From contig CM037462.1 of assembly GCA_021014325.1 (NCBI GenBank), forward strand, positions 806,001 through 870,000: DNA of 64,000 nt. The letters run 5' to 3'. Below are positions 12,736 through 25,050 of the stretch, piece after piece (the first letter of the stretch is position 1; every line of letters starts with the position of its first letter). This DNA is from Plazaster borealis. Its lineage: Eukaryota; Echinodermata; Asteroidea; Forcipulatida; Labidiasteridae. A program made the translations under genes and the position numbers. The notes under the pieces are model-generated. The model saw nothing but the letters and a program-made list of their open reading frames with translations, did no database searches and had not been told where the DNA came from.

Positions 12736-12939
12736 AACTCAATCTTGGGTGATTGACCAAAAATGCAGTCTTTCATTCCATATCAAATTGTCAATTAATA
12801 TACAAATATTATCTGTTCTGTGGAAACTTCTTCAAAATATATGTACACACATCACTTCATTTGATACAAACAAATTAAAAATCCATGTTCACCATTGATT
12901 ATGGTAGCTGAATGCTCTAAAATTGAAACACTGAAAATC

Positions 12940-13200
12940 TAGTGCCAATTTCGTGGAGCTGCTTAAGCACAACAAAAATATGCTTACCAGAATAAGGTTA
13001 CCAGCCAAACTACCATGTCACATGTACACTTTGTGACTGGTATCCTGCTCATTTCTGCTTAGCAGACAATTGTTAAATAATATTTTCTGCTCAAGCAGCT
13101 CGATGAAATTGGGCCCTAGTGCCAATTTCGTGGAGCTGCTTAAGCACAAAAATTAGCAAAGCAAAACAAATTATGCTAACCAGATGTTACCTGATGAACC
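12940..13200. repeat. Inverted-repeat element, 'CCAATTTCGTGGAGCTGCTT' family, 1.5 copies
   Basis: 12942-13117 runs from GTGCCAATTTCGTGGAGCTG to CAGCTCGATGAAATTGGGCC, an inverted pair. A second left half follows directly at 13118-13200. Related copies are at 19068, 19282, 39796 and 42938, with half copies at 22861 and 31624. No coding capacity. Confidence 0.7.
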
Positions 13201-13485
13201 ACCACCTCAAGGCTGGGACAGCAAAGTCTGTCCTTAATTTGAGAAGAAGAATTTGCATTCAGAACACCACAGAAGGATGCAGTTGGTCTAATGTTGATTC
13301 CTAATATTAGTTTCCTCAATGAGGAATATAACACACTACATCTGAGGAATGTAGATACCCGGAACTACTTTATTCTAACCCTACCACACTTTGCCAGTGA
13401 GTTGGTTTACCCTTTGGAACCATTCAACTGCAAGGGTTGTGTAGGGTGGCGTAACTATGCGTAGAAGTAACTATGTACATGATGG

Positions 13486-14165
13486 TATCATGTAGATGTA
13501 TTCACCACATGATATCATATTGCAGGCTGGCAGAGTTTATCTATCATTCAAAACCTCTCGGATGATTGAATGGTCAGACAGTAGGAGGGTTGACTGTACT
13601 GTGTAGATGCAATCATAACTTGATATCAATCATCATTGCAGGCTGGCTGAGTTTACTATCATTTCAAAAACTACTTGTGGATGATATTGAATGGTCAGAC
13701 AGTAGGAGGGTTGACTGTGTACTGTGTAGATGAATTCACCACATGATGTCATATTGCACACTGGCAGAGTTTATATGTCATTAAAAACCACCTGGATGAT
13801 AATGAATGGTCAGACAGTAGGAGGGTTGACTGTGTACTGTGTAGATGTATTCACCACATGATGTCATATTGCAGGCTGGTATAGTTTATCTATCATTAAA
13901 AACCACCTGGATAATAATGAATGGTCAGACAGTAGACATGGTAGGAGGGTTGACTGTGTACTGTGGTACGCATTCACCACATATCAAACTGAAGACTGGC
14001 GTACGATCACTTATAACCACAGTGGATGACATTGAATGGTCCGACAGTAGGAGGGTTGACTGTGTACTGTATACATGCATGCAACACAAATCATAATGTC
14101 GCAAGCATAGTTCATCCATCAATCATTCATAACCAAAGTGGATGAAATTGAGTGGAATGACAGTA
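13486..14165 (+). repeat. Degenerate ~115-bp tandem repeats
   Basis: About six diverged units share TTCACCACATGAT, CAGGCTGG.AGAGTTTATC, AATGGTCAGACAGTAGGAGG and GTTGACTGTGTACTGT. The same words appear reversed at 20095-20160 and 20405-20510 and directly at 24085-24170 inside the TLCD4 gene, so the sequence exists both in tandem and dispersed. Confidence 0.85.
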
Positions 14166-14370
14166 TGAGGATTAAATAAATCTGATCTGGAGTTCAATTC
14201 TTAGATCAATAGAATGTCAGAGGTAGAAATGTCCAAACATCAAAGTGCACAGTTCAGAGGGATTCGACAATCATAATACACCAAAGATTTGACATTTTGG
14301 ATTTAATATAATCACAGCGCTACCCAGAGAGGCAATTCGAGCACTTTGACAAGGAGGAAAGCACCATCAC

Positions 14371-14376
14371 TTTATT
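14371..14376 (-). terminator. Polyadenylation signal AATAAA of TLCD4
   Basis: On the minus strand AATAAA lies 44 bases after the TGA-free end of the last TLCD4 exon (stop TAA at 14420-14422). This implies a very short 3' UTR and puts the transcript end near 14350. Confidence 0.6.
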
Positions 14377-14419
14377 GTAGAAATATTATCATCAGAAGAA
14401 ATCGGAAGAAACGATGAAG

Positions 14420-17400
14420 TTATTCTCCTTTCACTCGGTTTTTGACTCGCTTCTGAACGCCGCCGCTGTCGTCCTTTTTCGTCTCTGTGAGTAACATATT
14501 TATGGCTCCAATAAACATCTTGCGGAACCAGTAGAGATTAAGAATGTCCATGAGAACTCCGCAAGGAATCCAAGCCAAGATAAGCACAATTGGGAGGGCA
14601 GCGACTGCCTTCCCAACGTCCTGATACAAGACGACGTAGTAGGGTAGAAGCATTGCAATGCGACACGTGAAGAATACGATTACCATGACGATTCCGTTAA
14701 TCATATACCATTTACTGGCTCTGTGACCAGTGACACTCATCAACCACCTTAGGGGATTGGACAGAGAAAGAGAATAGGAAAAAACAAGATATAATCATTT
14801 ATTATTTATGAAGTGATATTTATTTATTTTATTTTTTTCATTTTCTGGGATATTACAAACAGATATGGAATTATTAGTAGATTAAATTTTGTAACTACAC
14901 TCATTGAGTGGTCTTACACGCGAGCCGCATGCATGTGTGCGTGCGTGTATTTATTAAAGAAGATAATATTTTGTTCTGAAAGGAAAATAACAATAAAGAA
15001 ATTGAGTAAAATATGATTACTGATGGAATAGGAGGGGGTTCAGAGATTGATCATAGAGGAGTGAGGAGATGAAGAAATAAAGTAGTGATAATCGCCAATT
15101 GAAATTAACAATAATACGCATTTCTTATATCTGTGTATATAGCTGTTTGTCACAACTGACAGCATCTAACAGCACTCATTATTTTGTCTACAAGATATCT
15201 GTGTATATAGCTGTTTGTCACAACTGACAGCATCTAACAGCACTCATTATTTTGTCTACAAGATATCTGTGTATATAGCTGTTTGTCACAACTGACAGCA
15301 TCTAACAGCACTCATTATTTTGTCTACAAGATATCTGTGTATATAGCTGTTTGTCACAACTGACAGCATCTAACAGCACTCATTATTTTGTCTACAAGAT
15401 ATCTGTGTATATAGCTGTTTGTCACAACTGACAGCATCTAACAGCACTCATTATTTTGTCTACAAGATATCTGTGTATATAGCTGTTTGTCACAACTGAC
15501 AGCATCTAACAGCACTCATTATTTTGTCTACAAGATATCTGTGTATATAGCTGTTTGTCACAACTGACAGCATCTAACAGCACTCATTATTTTGTCTACA
15601 AGATATCTGTGTATATAGCTGTTTGTCACAACTGACAGCATCTAACAGCACTCATTATTTTGTCTACAAGATATCTGTGTATATAGCTGTTTGTCACAAC
15701 TGACAGCATCTAACAGCACTCATTATTTTGTCTACAAGATATCTGTGTATATAGCTGTTTGTCACAACTGACAGCATCTAACAGCACTCATTATTTTGTC
15801 TACAAGATATCTGTGTATATAGCTGTTTGTCACAACTGACAGCATCTAACAGCACTCATTATTTTGTCTACAAGATATCTGTGTATATAGCTGTTTGTCA
15901 CAACTGACAGCATCTAACAGCACTCATTATTTTGTCTACAAGATATCTGTGTATATAGCTGTTTGTCACAACTGACAGCATCTAACAGCACTCATTATTT
16001 TGTCTACAAGATATAATGTGGGCCCTACAGAGCTACATGTATGTTTGAGAGACAAGACCCATTTATTTACATAGCGCCATGTAAGAAGAATATTTCTATC
16101 GATCTTATTTGCAGAGAGTCTCATCGTTACAATAACTAACTTGAGTAAAAATGAACTATACAGAACTAAAAATGCCAATGACGAAGCGCAACATGAGGCG
16201 TGTCAGTCAGTATGTCTGATGCAAGCTCAAGTTGCAATTTGATCGGATGGTGATCTTAGGCACTGGTGTCCTTACACAGTCCTCTTTAGAGGTAAAACAA
16301 TGATTTTAAACAATGGAAACCTACAGTACACACGACCCACGAGATGGGAGCTGGGAGCTGGGAGCTATGTACGGAAGACGCACCGTCTGGGAGCTACATG
16401 CGTGTACATGTATGTACGCATGATGCACGAGATTGTAGCTAAGAACGCACGACCCTTGGGATGGGAGCTATGTACGCACGAGGCACCGGATGGGAACTAC
16501 AACTAAATGTACATGTACAATGTACATGTATGTATGCACGATGCCTGTGTATATATCTGTTATATATCTGTGTATATAGCTGTTTGTCACAACTGACAGC
16601 ATCTAACAGCACTCATTATTTTGTCTACAAGATATCTGTGTATATAGCTGTTTGTCACAACTGACAGCATCTAACAGCACTCATTATTTTGTCTACAAGA
16701 TATCTGTGTATATAGCTGTTTGTCACAACTGACAGCATCTAACAGCACTCATTATTTTGTCTACAAGATATCTGTGTATATAGCTGTTTGTCACAACTGA
16801 CAGCATCTAACAGCACTCATTATTTTGTCTACAAGATATCTGTGTATATAGCTGTTTGTCACAACTGACAGCATCTAACAGCACTCATTATTTTGTCTAC
16901 AAGATATCTGTGTATATAGCTGTTTGTCACAACTGACAGCATCTAACAGCACTCATTATTTTGTCTACAAGATATCTGTGTATATAGCTGTTTGTCACAA
17001 CTGACAGCATCTAACAGCACTCATTATTTTGTCTACAAGATATCTGTGTATATAGCTGTTTGTCACAACTGACAGCATCTAACAGCACTCATTATTTTGT
17101 CTACAAGATATCTGTGTATATAGCTGTTTGTCACAACTGACAGCATCTAACAGCACTCATTATTTTGTCTACAAGATATCTGTGTATATAGCTGTTTGTC
17201 ACAACTGACAGCATCTAACAGCACTCATTATTTTGTCTACAAGATATCTGTGTATATAGCTGTTTGTCACAACTGACAGCATCTAACAGCACTCATTATT
17301 TTGTCTACAAGATATCTGTGTATATAGCTGTTTGTCACAACTGACAGCATCTAACAGCACTCATTATTTTGTCTACAAGATATCTGTGTATATAGCTGTT

Positions 17401-20400
17401 TGTCACAACTGACAGCATCTAACAGCACTCATTATTTTGTCTACAAGATATCTGTGTATATAGCTGTTTGTCACAACTGACAGCATCTAACAGCACTCAT
17501 TATTTTGTCTACAAGATATCTGTGTATATAGCTGTTTGTCACAACTGACAGCATCTAAGAGCACTCATTATTTTGTCTACAAGATATCTGTGTATATAGC
17601 TGTTTGTCACAACTGACAGCATCTAACAGCACTCATTATTTTGTCTACAAGATATAATGTGGGCCCTACAGAGCTACATGTATGTTTGAGAGACAAGACC
17701 CATTTATTTACATAGCGCCATGTAAGAAGAATATTTCTATCGATCTTATTTGCAGAGAGTCTCATCGTTACAATAACTAACTTGAGTAAAAATGAACTAT
17801 ACAGAACTAAAAATGCCAATGACGAAGCGCAACATGAGGCGTGTCAGTCAGTATGTCTGATGCAAGCTCAAGTTGCAATTTGATCGGATGGTGATCTTAG
17901 GCACTGGTGTCCTTACACAGTCCTCTTTAGAGGTAAAACAATGATTTTAAACAATGGAAACCTACAGTACACACGACCCACGAGATGGGAGCTGGGAGCT
18001 GGGAGCTATGTACGGAAGACGCACCGTCTGGGAGCTACATGCGTGTACATGTATGTACGCATGATGCACGAGATTGTAGCTAAGAACGCACGACCCTTGG
18101 GATGGGAGCTATGTACGCACGAGGCACCGGATGGGAACTACAACTAAATGTACATGTACAATGTACATGTATGTATGCACGATGCACGGGATCGGAGCTA
18201 TGTACACACGGCGCACGGGATAGTAAGAGTGAATGTCTCTTGTGCTGTCGAAGTTGCCTCCAAGTTGTCTGCAAAAAAATTGTCCCTGTATAACATGGCA
18301 TTAAGGTCTATCATCAAAGTTGCAGGTCGCGCTAAGACAAAGGCCAACCTCATAAAAAGCATAGACAAGTAGGCCAACCTCATAAAAAGCATAGACAAGG
18401 CACCTAAATGTCATTAGCACAGTTTGGGAATTATGTTCTAAGCTTTCCATTCACACTGCCAAGCAAGAATACTCGGCAAACTATGGTTTCTTAAATAACA
18501 TTTCCAATGACATTATTCTCCCAGGATTATAACGTAATGTCAAAGTGAGTAACGATAACTCATAAATGCAACTTGATAAATAGGAAATAAATTAGGAAAA
18601 TTGCTTTTCACAATAATAATAGAGTACACATCAATAACAACATTTCAGTTTACTCTTGCTAAAAAAAAACACACACACAAATTTATGAATTTAAACAACA
18701 GCCTCAGCATATCAACTATTAAGAAGATCTGGAAGGCAAAGCAGTACTTCAAGATCAAGAGGCATTTATGATAAAGATGTGAGCAAACTGAATTTACTTC
18801 AAGAAAATGTTCACAGTTTTAAAACAAAATAGCATGAGATTCACACTCACCTATTGTTGACAAAGACAGTGGAACATTCTGACAGAATTCTGAAATTAGC
18901 GAAGTAAGTCAACACTCCGAAGACCTGCAGGGTTAGGTACAACAAGACAATAATTAAATCAACACCTGTGACCTTCCCCTAATTATGTCATTTTAAGCAA
19001 GTGTAGTTTAACAACAAAAGGCAGAAAATTTTTGCTAAGTATAGAGAAGTCTAACTTTACAAGAACAGGGCCCAATTTCATAGAGAGGCATGAGCAGAAA
19101 AACGACGCTTAAAATGTTCTGCTAAGCAAAAATGAGCAGGATGCCAGCCACAGTTTCGAACACTGCTAATGTGACGAATGCAAAGTGGTCCACTTTATTG
19201 TGTTTCCCATCTTATTTTTGCTTAGCAGAGAGTTTCTTAACTTTATTTTCTGCTTAAACAGCTCTATTAAATTTAGCCCTGGGGTCGATTTCACAAAGCA
19301 CTATAATTCATCCGAAGATAAGTTATCAGTATTACCATAGTGATTTGTATTGTGACATCACTCTTTGCTAAGCAACTGCGATGGATTTGCAGTTACGATC
19401 AATCTTAACTCTTTGTGAAATCGAGCCCTGGTTGGCGTAGACATCTACATGTAGCATTTGACATCTCAAGCTCAGAGCCAATTTGACGAGTAAATGTTTC
19501 ATTTCATTTCATTTCATTTATTCTGGTTGTAAAGCCAAGGACTCTCAGAAAAGCAACTTTAATCACTGTACTAGACAAGAACCCAATGGAGAGAAGACAA
19601 GGAAGGAAGTTTCAGTTTTAGATGTGGGAGGAAAACCCTTGAGAAGTATTCTAAGGAAAACCCTAGTGTTCAGTAGGGACTGAAAAACCAATCCACATAG
19701 TGCCCCTGGTGGGATTTCGAACCGGGGTCCTAAAGGTGGAAGGCAAGGAAATATACCACTACGCCAACCAGACCGCCCATGGTAAATGGTAAAACATGGT
19801 AAATGCTGGGTTTGTTTATGGTAACTGGTAAAACATGGTAAATGCTGGGGTTTTTTTCACTGCCATCAGCAGTGGCATTGTATGAAAGGTGTCAAAGGTC
19901 AAAGAAGCTGGTAGATTTGCTAACGTCTAGCATCTCGTTTCTTGGACAGAATAAACTGTTTACTTACCACATTGTTTAAGAATGGATAAAGAACAGCAAC
20001 GTGGTGTATGAAGTAGATCCAGGACTCTCTCAATGGGAACCAGAGGATCATGGCTAGAAGATCTGGACAAATAAAAGGTGACAACAATTACCATCAACAT
20101 TGAAAACCCTCTTACTGTCTGACCATTCAATATCATCCGACATTGTGGTTTGGAATGATATACCAGAGCTGTGTATTGAGAGAGTTACGACATAGAGGGA
20201 CCAGTTTTCTTTGATCACGTGGTTGCTGGGTGCCATTTTTGGTCCAAATGCAGCACGACCCAATGCGCGGTCTAGTCTGGCACTCTGAACCAGCACATGT
20301 GTTTTGGGGACTGAAAATGGCTTCTAATCGCAAGTTTGTCGCAACTCTCTCAATAATACACAGCTCTGAGCTAAGCCAAACTGCAATGATAACATGTGAT

Positions 20401-23400
20401 AAAGGCATACATGGTACACAGTCAACCCTCCTACTGGCTGACCATTTGATACCATCTACATCTACTGTTGTTTTGAACGATAAACTGTTCCAGCCTATAA
20501 TATAATATCATGTAGTGAATGCATACACAGTGAACAAATTGTAGTACCTTTATTGCACAAAACACCACAATACAACCTGTGGTGCAAAAGGGAAACCCTG
20601 CACAGGCACCCCGGCCCACTAACTAGGGACCCTTATTCACACATCAAAACAAAAACACACCCCAAAGAAACAATCACACCAACAAGCAAATCAAATAACA
20701 GTAACAAGCAAATAAAATAACACCAACAAGCAAATAAAATAACACCAAATTGCACAAAAGAAAACATGGAAATATACATGTATATATATACAGTTTTGTA
20801 TGTCATAAAATCACAATAAAAGAATAATACAGTCAATTTACAATTCAAAAAGGCTACATATTGTACAAGCAAGAATGGACATGTAAAGTTAAAGTGACTT
20901 GACCCCAAATTACAGGTCACTAGTGAGGTAGTGGTCAAGGAGGCCAGATTTAAATTGGGGAACGAATTTGCAAATTTCTGAGGTCAGATGGAATTCGTTC
21001 CTGGAGTTATAAATGCAGTTATTCCCCCAACCCCCTGCTCTTGTACTCTGTGTGACCATGAACAAGTTTAAAGCTTCATACACATCATATTATTAACAAT
21101 GGCCCAATATCACATAGCATGTAAACACTTGCTAAGCTCATACAAAAACATTGTGCACCAGAAACAGGTTACCAGCAAAAGATTCACAAAGTTAACATTA
21201 AAACAACTGGTACCCCACTCATATTCTACGTACCTGACAGCATGTAACCAGAGATGATACAGATATTGATTCTTGACAGGTCGCTGGTCCCCCTGAATTT
21301 AAGAAAAGAAAAACAAATTGAACCACATTGTACAAAATCTTACCTTGAAAACCAAGGGATTCAGAGCTGAGTCTGAATGTAATTGTTATTAGAAAATGCA
21401 AATATCAAGTAATAAACTACAAAATGCAAATATTTTTGATGACTGTTATGAACCTATGGGAGACAAACCAACACATCAAGTAATAAAGAATGAGACACAC
21501 CAATTCTTATAGAATCAACCAATCACAACTGATGGTTGCCTAAAAATTGAGGCATGGAAACATGTTATTGCTGCCAAGAGGATCTGAAGAAAAAAAAAAC
21601 ATCTTGGCTCGCTCTACCCAGCTATAGTTATGGGTCTTGCTGGTTTTTCTGGTCACTTTATATTCACCGATTACCCCCAGCCACTGTGATTGTAGCACTC
21701 AGACACGGACCCTACCCATAAAACATGTAAAACTACAGTTTTATGTTTTTCAAGTCAACAGTTTGGAGAGTCACTGAATTGCAGAGCGCCATCATTTATC
21801 AATCAACTACTTTTGATGACCCTAACATTTCCATAAAGCCAAAAACTAAAATTAGATTAAAGTAAGAAGAATATCATGCCTGTTATACTAGAAACACACA
21901 AAAATTACTCCAAACAAAAGACCAAAGAGAAACAAAAATACAATTACAATTAAGAATGCCATCACAAAAGCCAAATAAACACAAATAGTTAAAAAGTACT
22001 GGAAATCCAAACAAAACCAGCTTTAGATTTGATTTGAAGTACAAAGCATAAAAAATACAATTAGTATGCATGCAGGCCTGGAGTTAAACGGAGGCAAAAT
22101 GAAAATGGCCTTGCCCTCTCAAAGATGAAACTCCTGGCCTGTGCATAGTTCATATGCATCAGCAGTACTCTATCAATACTGTACAGGTGTGCACTTCTAA
22201 TCCGCTGTTTACTATAAATAAACTTGTTTGCTTTTAGTATTTTGTCAATTTCACCAGGATTAGATACCAGGTACAATACATGTATACTGTAAACAGAACA
22301 TGGTTCCAAATGCCCACTGGACCACTGGCCAGAGTCCAGTAAATGTTGGCACTTGGCCATAACCACAAAACTAAAACTAGTCCAGCAATCTAATGCTTTC
22401 CAAACACTACTTTTGAAGATTATTACTTAAAGGAACGTTACAGAACCGGTAATTAAAATTTTCTTTAAGATCACAGATTTACATAAAACTTACACGGTCT
22501 AATGATGATTATAGTAGAAAACATCCCTAGAAATATTTCTGTCTGAAATCCCATGTTTGATGAGAAATAAATAAAACAAATTTCCGATTGGAGTTTATCG
22601 CTCATGAGCGTTTTATTCATGCATTGTATAACACATGCAAATGTGTAATCGGTTTTTCACTATTTTCTCGTGACCCAGATGGCCGATCGATCTCAAACTT
22701 CTACAGGTTTGTCAGTTTATGTATATGGTGGATTATATAAAGTGCTTAACTGTTTTGTTAGCAAAAACCAATTTTGTAATGTTCCTTTAAGCTTTACAAT
22801 TCCAAACCTTCTTAACCAGATTTCATCTAAGCAAAAACCAGTCACAGATTGTATGTAACATGCTATTTTGGCTGGTAAAGCTCTAGTGAGCGTAAGTTTG
22901 TTGTGCTTAACTACTTTACGTGCTTTCAGCTTTATGAAATTGGGCCCTGGTTAAAAGCTGAGCAAGTATCACAACTTAGAATGAAATATTTAAGGTCTCG
23001 TAAAAAATATGTTCATGGTCTGGTGAACGTTCTAAGCTATAAAGACCTGTGAAATGATGGAGATTTTTCTAAAAACTCAAGCCACACCAACGAATATTCA
23101 GTACTTACCATAACGTATCTTCAGAAATTTTGTTATCATTGATCAAACTGTAAACACTGATTATACTAACTAAGGAAGAGTGGAACATGGAAACCATTCT
23201 GTGAAAGAAGTGGAGAGGGAAAACAAAATAACTTTATTATAAACATTAATAATGGATTCAACATGAGAGGCATTACCTTTAATGCATTCGTCTGCGACTA
23301 TAAAATACCTTAGAATGTCAAACTGCATTTTTTTAAATTCCAAAATTCTGTTCTAAATTTTTTTTTTTTAAATAAATATAATGATCCATTTACCGTTGGT

Positions 23401-24389
23401 AACATTTTCCAATGAATGACCAACCATTTAACTGCGCCCATGGTGTGTCATTGCCGAGTGGTTAGGGTTAGCCCTTAACTTTTTCAGTGACTGGCCAGCA
23501 GGACCAGTTAGCTTGTCATATCACTGGTCTGTCAGCTTTTGCACTTGTCCACAATTCATATTTATAGGGATGCTTTTCAACACTGAACTAGCCAGCCGGA
23601 CCACTTGGAGTGAATTTTGACTGGTCCTCGGGTGTTTTTTAAACTGGCATTTTATTGGCCAGCCGACCACTGTTAAGGGAGAACGCTGGTGGTCTGGCGT
23701 ACTGAACTCAAGTTCTGGTAGCTAAGTCACAGGAGTGCCGGTTCAGATCCCGGTGATTGTGACACGTGTGTCCTTTAAGCAAGACATTTAACTTTAATTG
23801 CTTCTCATCATCCAGGAGTAAATGGGTACATAGGAGGGTGGGGATTGTTGATGTGAATGATTAGCAACAGGTGCACCCATTTAGTTGCCGATGCTGCATA
23901 CTCCATAGGAGAAGATATGGTTTCACAAATGCTTAGGGCTGGATGAACAGTGGTAATACTACTAATTTTTAAGGGGCCAAATTGGCTTAACAAATACACA
24001 TGATTATTGCACAAGTTATGTACATGTATGGTATCAACCAAAAACACAATGAATGAAATTGAAATTATAGTCATACATTAGATCTAGAGGGTTGACTGTG
24101 TACTGTCAATGCGACGATGCGTTCATCACAAATCATTGACAGTAAATGGTCAAACAGTAGGAGGGTTATGAACAATCAACTGATCTCTGATAGTCTACCT
24201 TGTGTTCCAGTCGCCCTGTTCATATGGTGTCAGTTTATGATACGCTGGTACGTACTTGGCTGACAGAAGCGGACTTACAACAAACACCATAAAACAGCCG
24301 ACAATAAAACTTGCAAAAAGCACTGGTAGGTATTTTGGTGTGGCCTCGGACAAGAAGTCTGAGCTGGTAGTAGCATTCATGATGTCCAT
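14420..24389 (-). CDS. TLCD4: TLC-domain multipass membrane protein, TLCD4 (TMEM56) orthologue
   Basis: Minus-strand coding exons in order: 24389-24199, 23198-23109, 21292-21234, 20062-19968, 18924-18851, 14747-14420. All have GT-AG borders and matching phases, giving 278 residues (human TLCD4 is about 263). Residues ~18-40 form the first membrane span, and further hydrophobic segments follow through ~257. Family landmarks: WNTRMVSMFHS (~61-71), DTLWG (~91-95), ISGYMLSDLL (~107-116), FIHHVAVLYP (~131-140) with the paired His 133-134, YFANFRILSE (~152-161) and VNNRW (167-171). TLC proteins (TRAM/Lag1/CLN8 fold) lie in ER or other membranes and act in lipid handling; the exact role of TLCD4 is not established to my knowledge. 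The C-tail is Lys/Arg-rich. The exon 1 acceptor at 24411-24410 leaves a 20-base 5' UTR, so a non-coding exon lies upstream, probably near 26984-27110. Introns carry satellites, SINEs and a MITE. Confidence 0.92.
15128..16012 (+). repeat. 68-bp satellite array 1 (13 copies)
   Basis: Thirteen head-to-tail copies of a 68-bp unit, TATCTGTGTATATAGCTGTT...TCTACAAGA. I see no difference between copies. It sits in the last TLCD4 intron. Perfect identity means very recent amplification or homogenisation. Confidence 0.97.
16012..18181 (+). repeat. 1641-bp direct duplication (satellite plus unique arm)
   Basis: The sequence after array 1 (16012 to about 16534, starting TATAATGTGGGCCCTACAG) reappears without visible change at 17653 to about 18175, offset 1641 bases. 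The repeat stops where GCACGATGCCTGTGTATA (copy 1) differs from GCACGATGCACGGGATCG (copy 2). The unit is therefore [unique ~550 bp + 68-bp array]. Identical 70- and 68-codon open frames at 15966/17607 and 16300/17941 are by-products of the duplication. Confidence 0.95.
16565..17653 (+). repeat. 68-bp satellite array 2 (16 copies)
   Basis: Sixteen copies of the same 68-bp unit as array 1. I see a single change (CTAAGAGC for CTAACAGC) near 17557, in the next-to-last copy. It is preceded by short decayed TATATATCTG sequence. Confidence 0.96.
19068..19432. repeat. Two adjacent inverted-repeat elements in TLCD4 intron 4
   Basis: 19068-19281 begins GGGCCCAATTTCATAGAG and ends in the reversed equivalent (AAATTTAGCCCTGG). 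19282-19432 begins GGGGTCGATTTCACAAAGC and ends TTTGTGAAATCGAGCCC. Each is a small foldback element with no ORF. They are related to the copies at 12940, 39796 and 42938. Confidence 0.7.
19495..19785 (-). repeat. tRNA-derived SINE, second family, copy 1
   Basis: Read on the minus strand: TGGTTGGCGTAGTGGTATAT (A-box region), then GGTTCGAAATCCCACCAGGG (B box), a body with CCTTGGCTTTACAACCAG, and a simple TGAAATGAAATGAAAT tail. It matches 27528-27778 in the same orientation. The tail repeat and pol III boxes identify it as a SINE; it is not a usable tRNA. Confidence 0.75.
20095..20510 (-). repeat. Dispersed reverse copies of the 13.5-14.2 kb repeat
   Basis: AAACCCTCTTACTGTCTGACC at 20104 and TCAACCCTCCTACTGGCTGACC at 20421 are reverse complements of the GGTCAGACAGTAGGAGGGTT word that defines the 13486-14165 array. 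They flank about 250 bases of unassigned sequence. They lie just upstream of TLCD4 exon 4 on the minus strand. Confidence 0.65.
20520..21100. other. Intronic low-complexity and unassigned sequence
   Basis: Contains three near-copies of a 22-bp unit (AACAAGCAAATAAAATAACA) at about 20690-20750 and a TATATATA run near 20784. The segment 20540-20610 (CACAACCTGTGGTGCAAAAGG) looks repeat-derived, but I cannot name it. No gene is seen. Confidence 0.45.
22427..22790. mobile_element. TTAA-flanked MITE, family C, copy 1
   Basis: Bounded by TTAAAGGAACGTTACAGAAC and GTAATGTTCCTTTAA (inverted). The interior has GCTCATGAGCG and GATGGCCGATCGATCTC. Copies at 51032-51396 (same orientation) and 54127-54483 (reversed) are highly similar. 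No transposase. It lies in TLCD4 intron 2. Confidence 0.87.
23436..24070 (+). repeat. tRNA-Leu-like SINE interrupted by another element
   Basis: The head GTGTCATTGCCGAGTGGTTA is split from the rest (GAACTCAAGTTCTGG, CGGTTCAGATCCCGG, GTGTCCTTTAAGCAAGACAT) by about 210 bases at 23471-23682. That insert is bounded by CCCTTAAC and GTTAAGGG and carries inverted CTGGCCAGCAGG/GGCCAGCCG words. The SINE body continues to the tail word GAAGATATGGTTTCACAAATG. It lies in TLCD4 intron 1. Confidence 0.65.
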
Positions 24390-24984
24390 GTTGACTGGAG
24401 ACAGACTCTCTGTTGATTAGTTGGGAGTTACTTCACACAGTGTGACCATTCGCTCTGCAACTGTGCAAAGACAAAACAATAACAAAAACTTGTATTTGGG
24501 TAGAAATGTTAATTTGCAGACTCTCCTTGCTTCCCTCCACTTTGCCTCAGGGACTACATGTACATGGTGTAGTTTGTCAACTTCCAATACCGAGGGGAGC
24601 TTTTATTTACTGTCCACCATGTTGTATAATAAGAATCTCAAAACTTGTTCAGCTGTTACTACGGTTACTTTTACAACTCTTAATTTCATGCGGTATTTGT
24701 TACCAAATACCTAAGACATTTAAAGAATATGTTGCATAACCAGTCTAATGAAGGACAGTGTGCATTCTTGCCCATCAGCCTACAGCACTAGAACATCCCC
24801 TGCAGCAAAAAGGTCACTCTTTCAGTAAAGCAAGGCACTATGGCCCAAAGTATTTATTGTTTACCTCCATTTTTTTAAACAAGCTTTTGGCTAATATTTG
24901 TTTTATGTGTGTTAACATTGTAATTTTTACTCTTTGCTGTTCTCCATTGTGCTGATTTTATGATATTGTTGATTTTGTAATGCG

Positions 24985-25050
24985 CTTTTGAACATTTAAT
25001 GGTGAAATGCGCACAATAAATGTGGTTTTATTATTATTATTATTATTTAA
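24985..25050 (+). repeat. LINE/SINE 3' tail fragment with ATT repeats
   Basis: AATGCGCTTTTGAACATT...AATAAATGTGG followed by TTATTATTATTATTATT resembles the GCGC-hairpin 3' ends of L2/CR1-type retroposons, as at 7195-7262. Only the tail is recognisable. Confidence 0.45.

Noticed and set aside
15966..18147. Two identical pairs of small ORFs (70 and 68 codons)
   Set aside because: Explained by the 1641-bp duplication; no splice context, no recognised protein.
22670..22858. ORF MTQMADRSQTSTGL... repeated at 51276
   Set aside because: Part of the family C MITE interior; no codon conservation beyond DNA identity.
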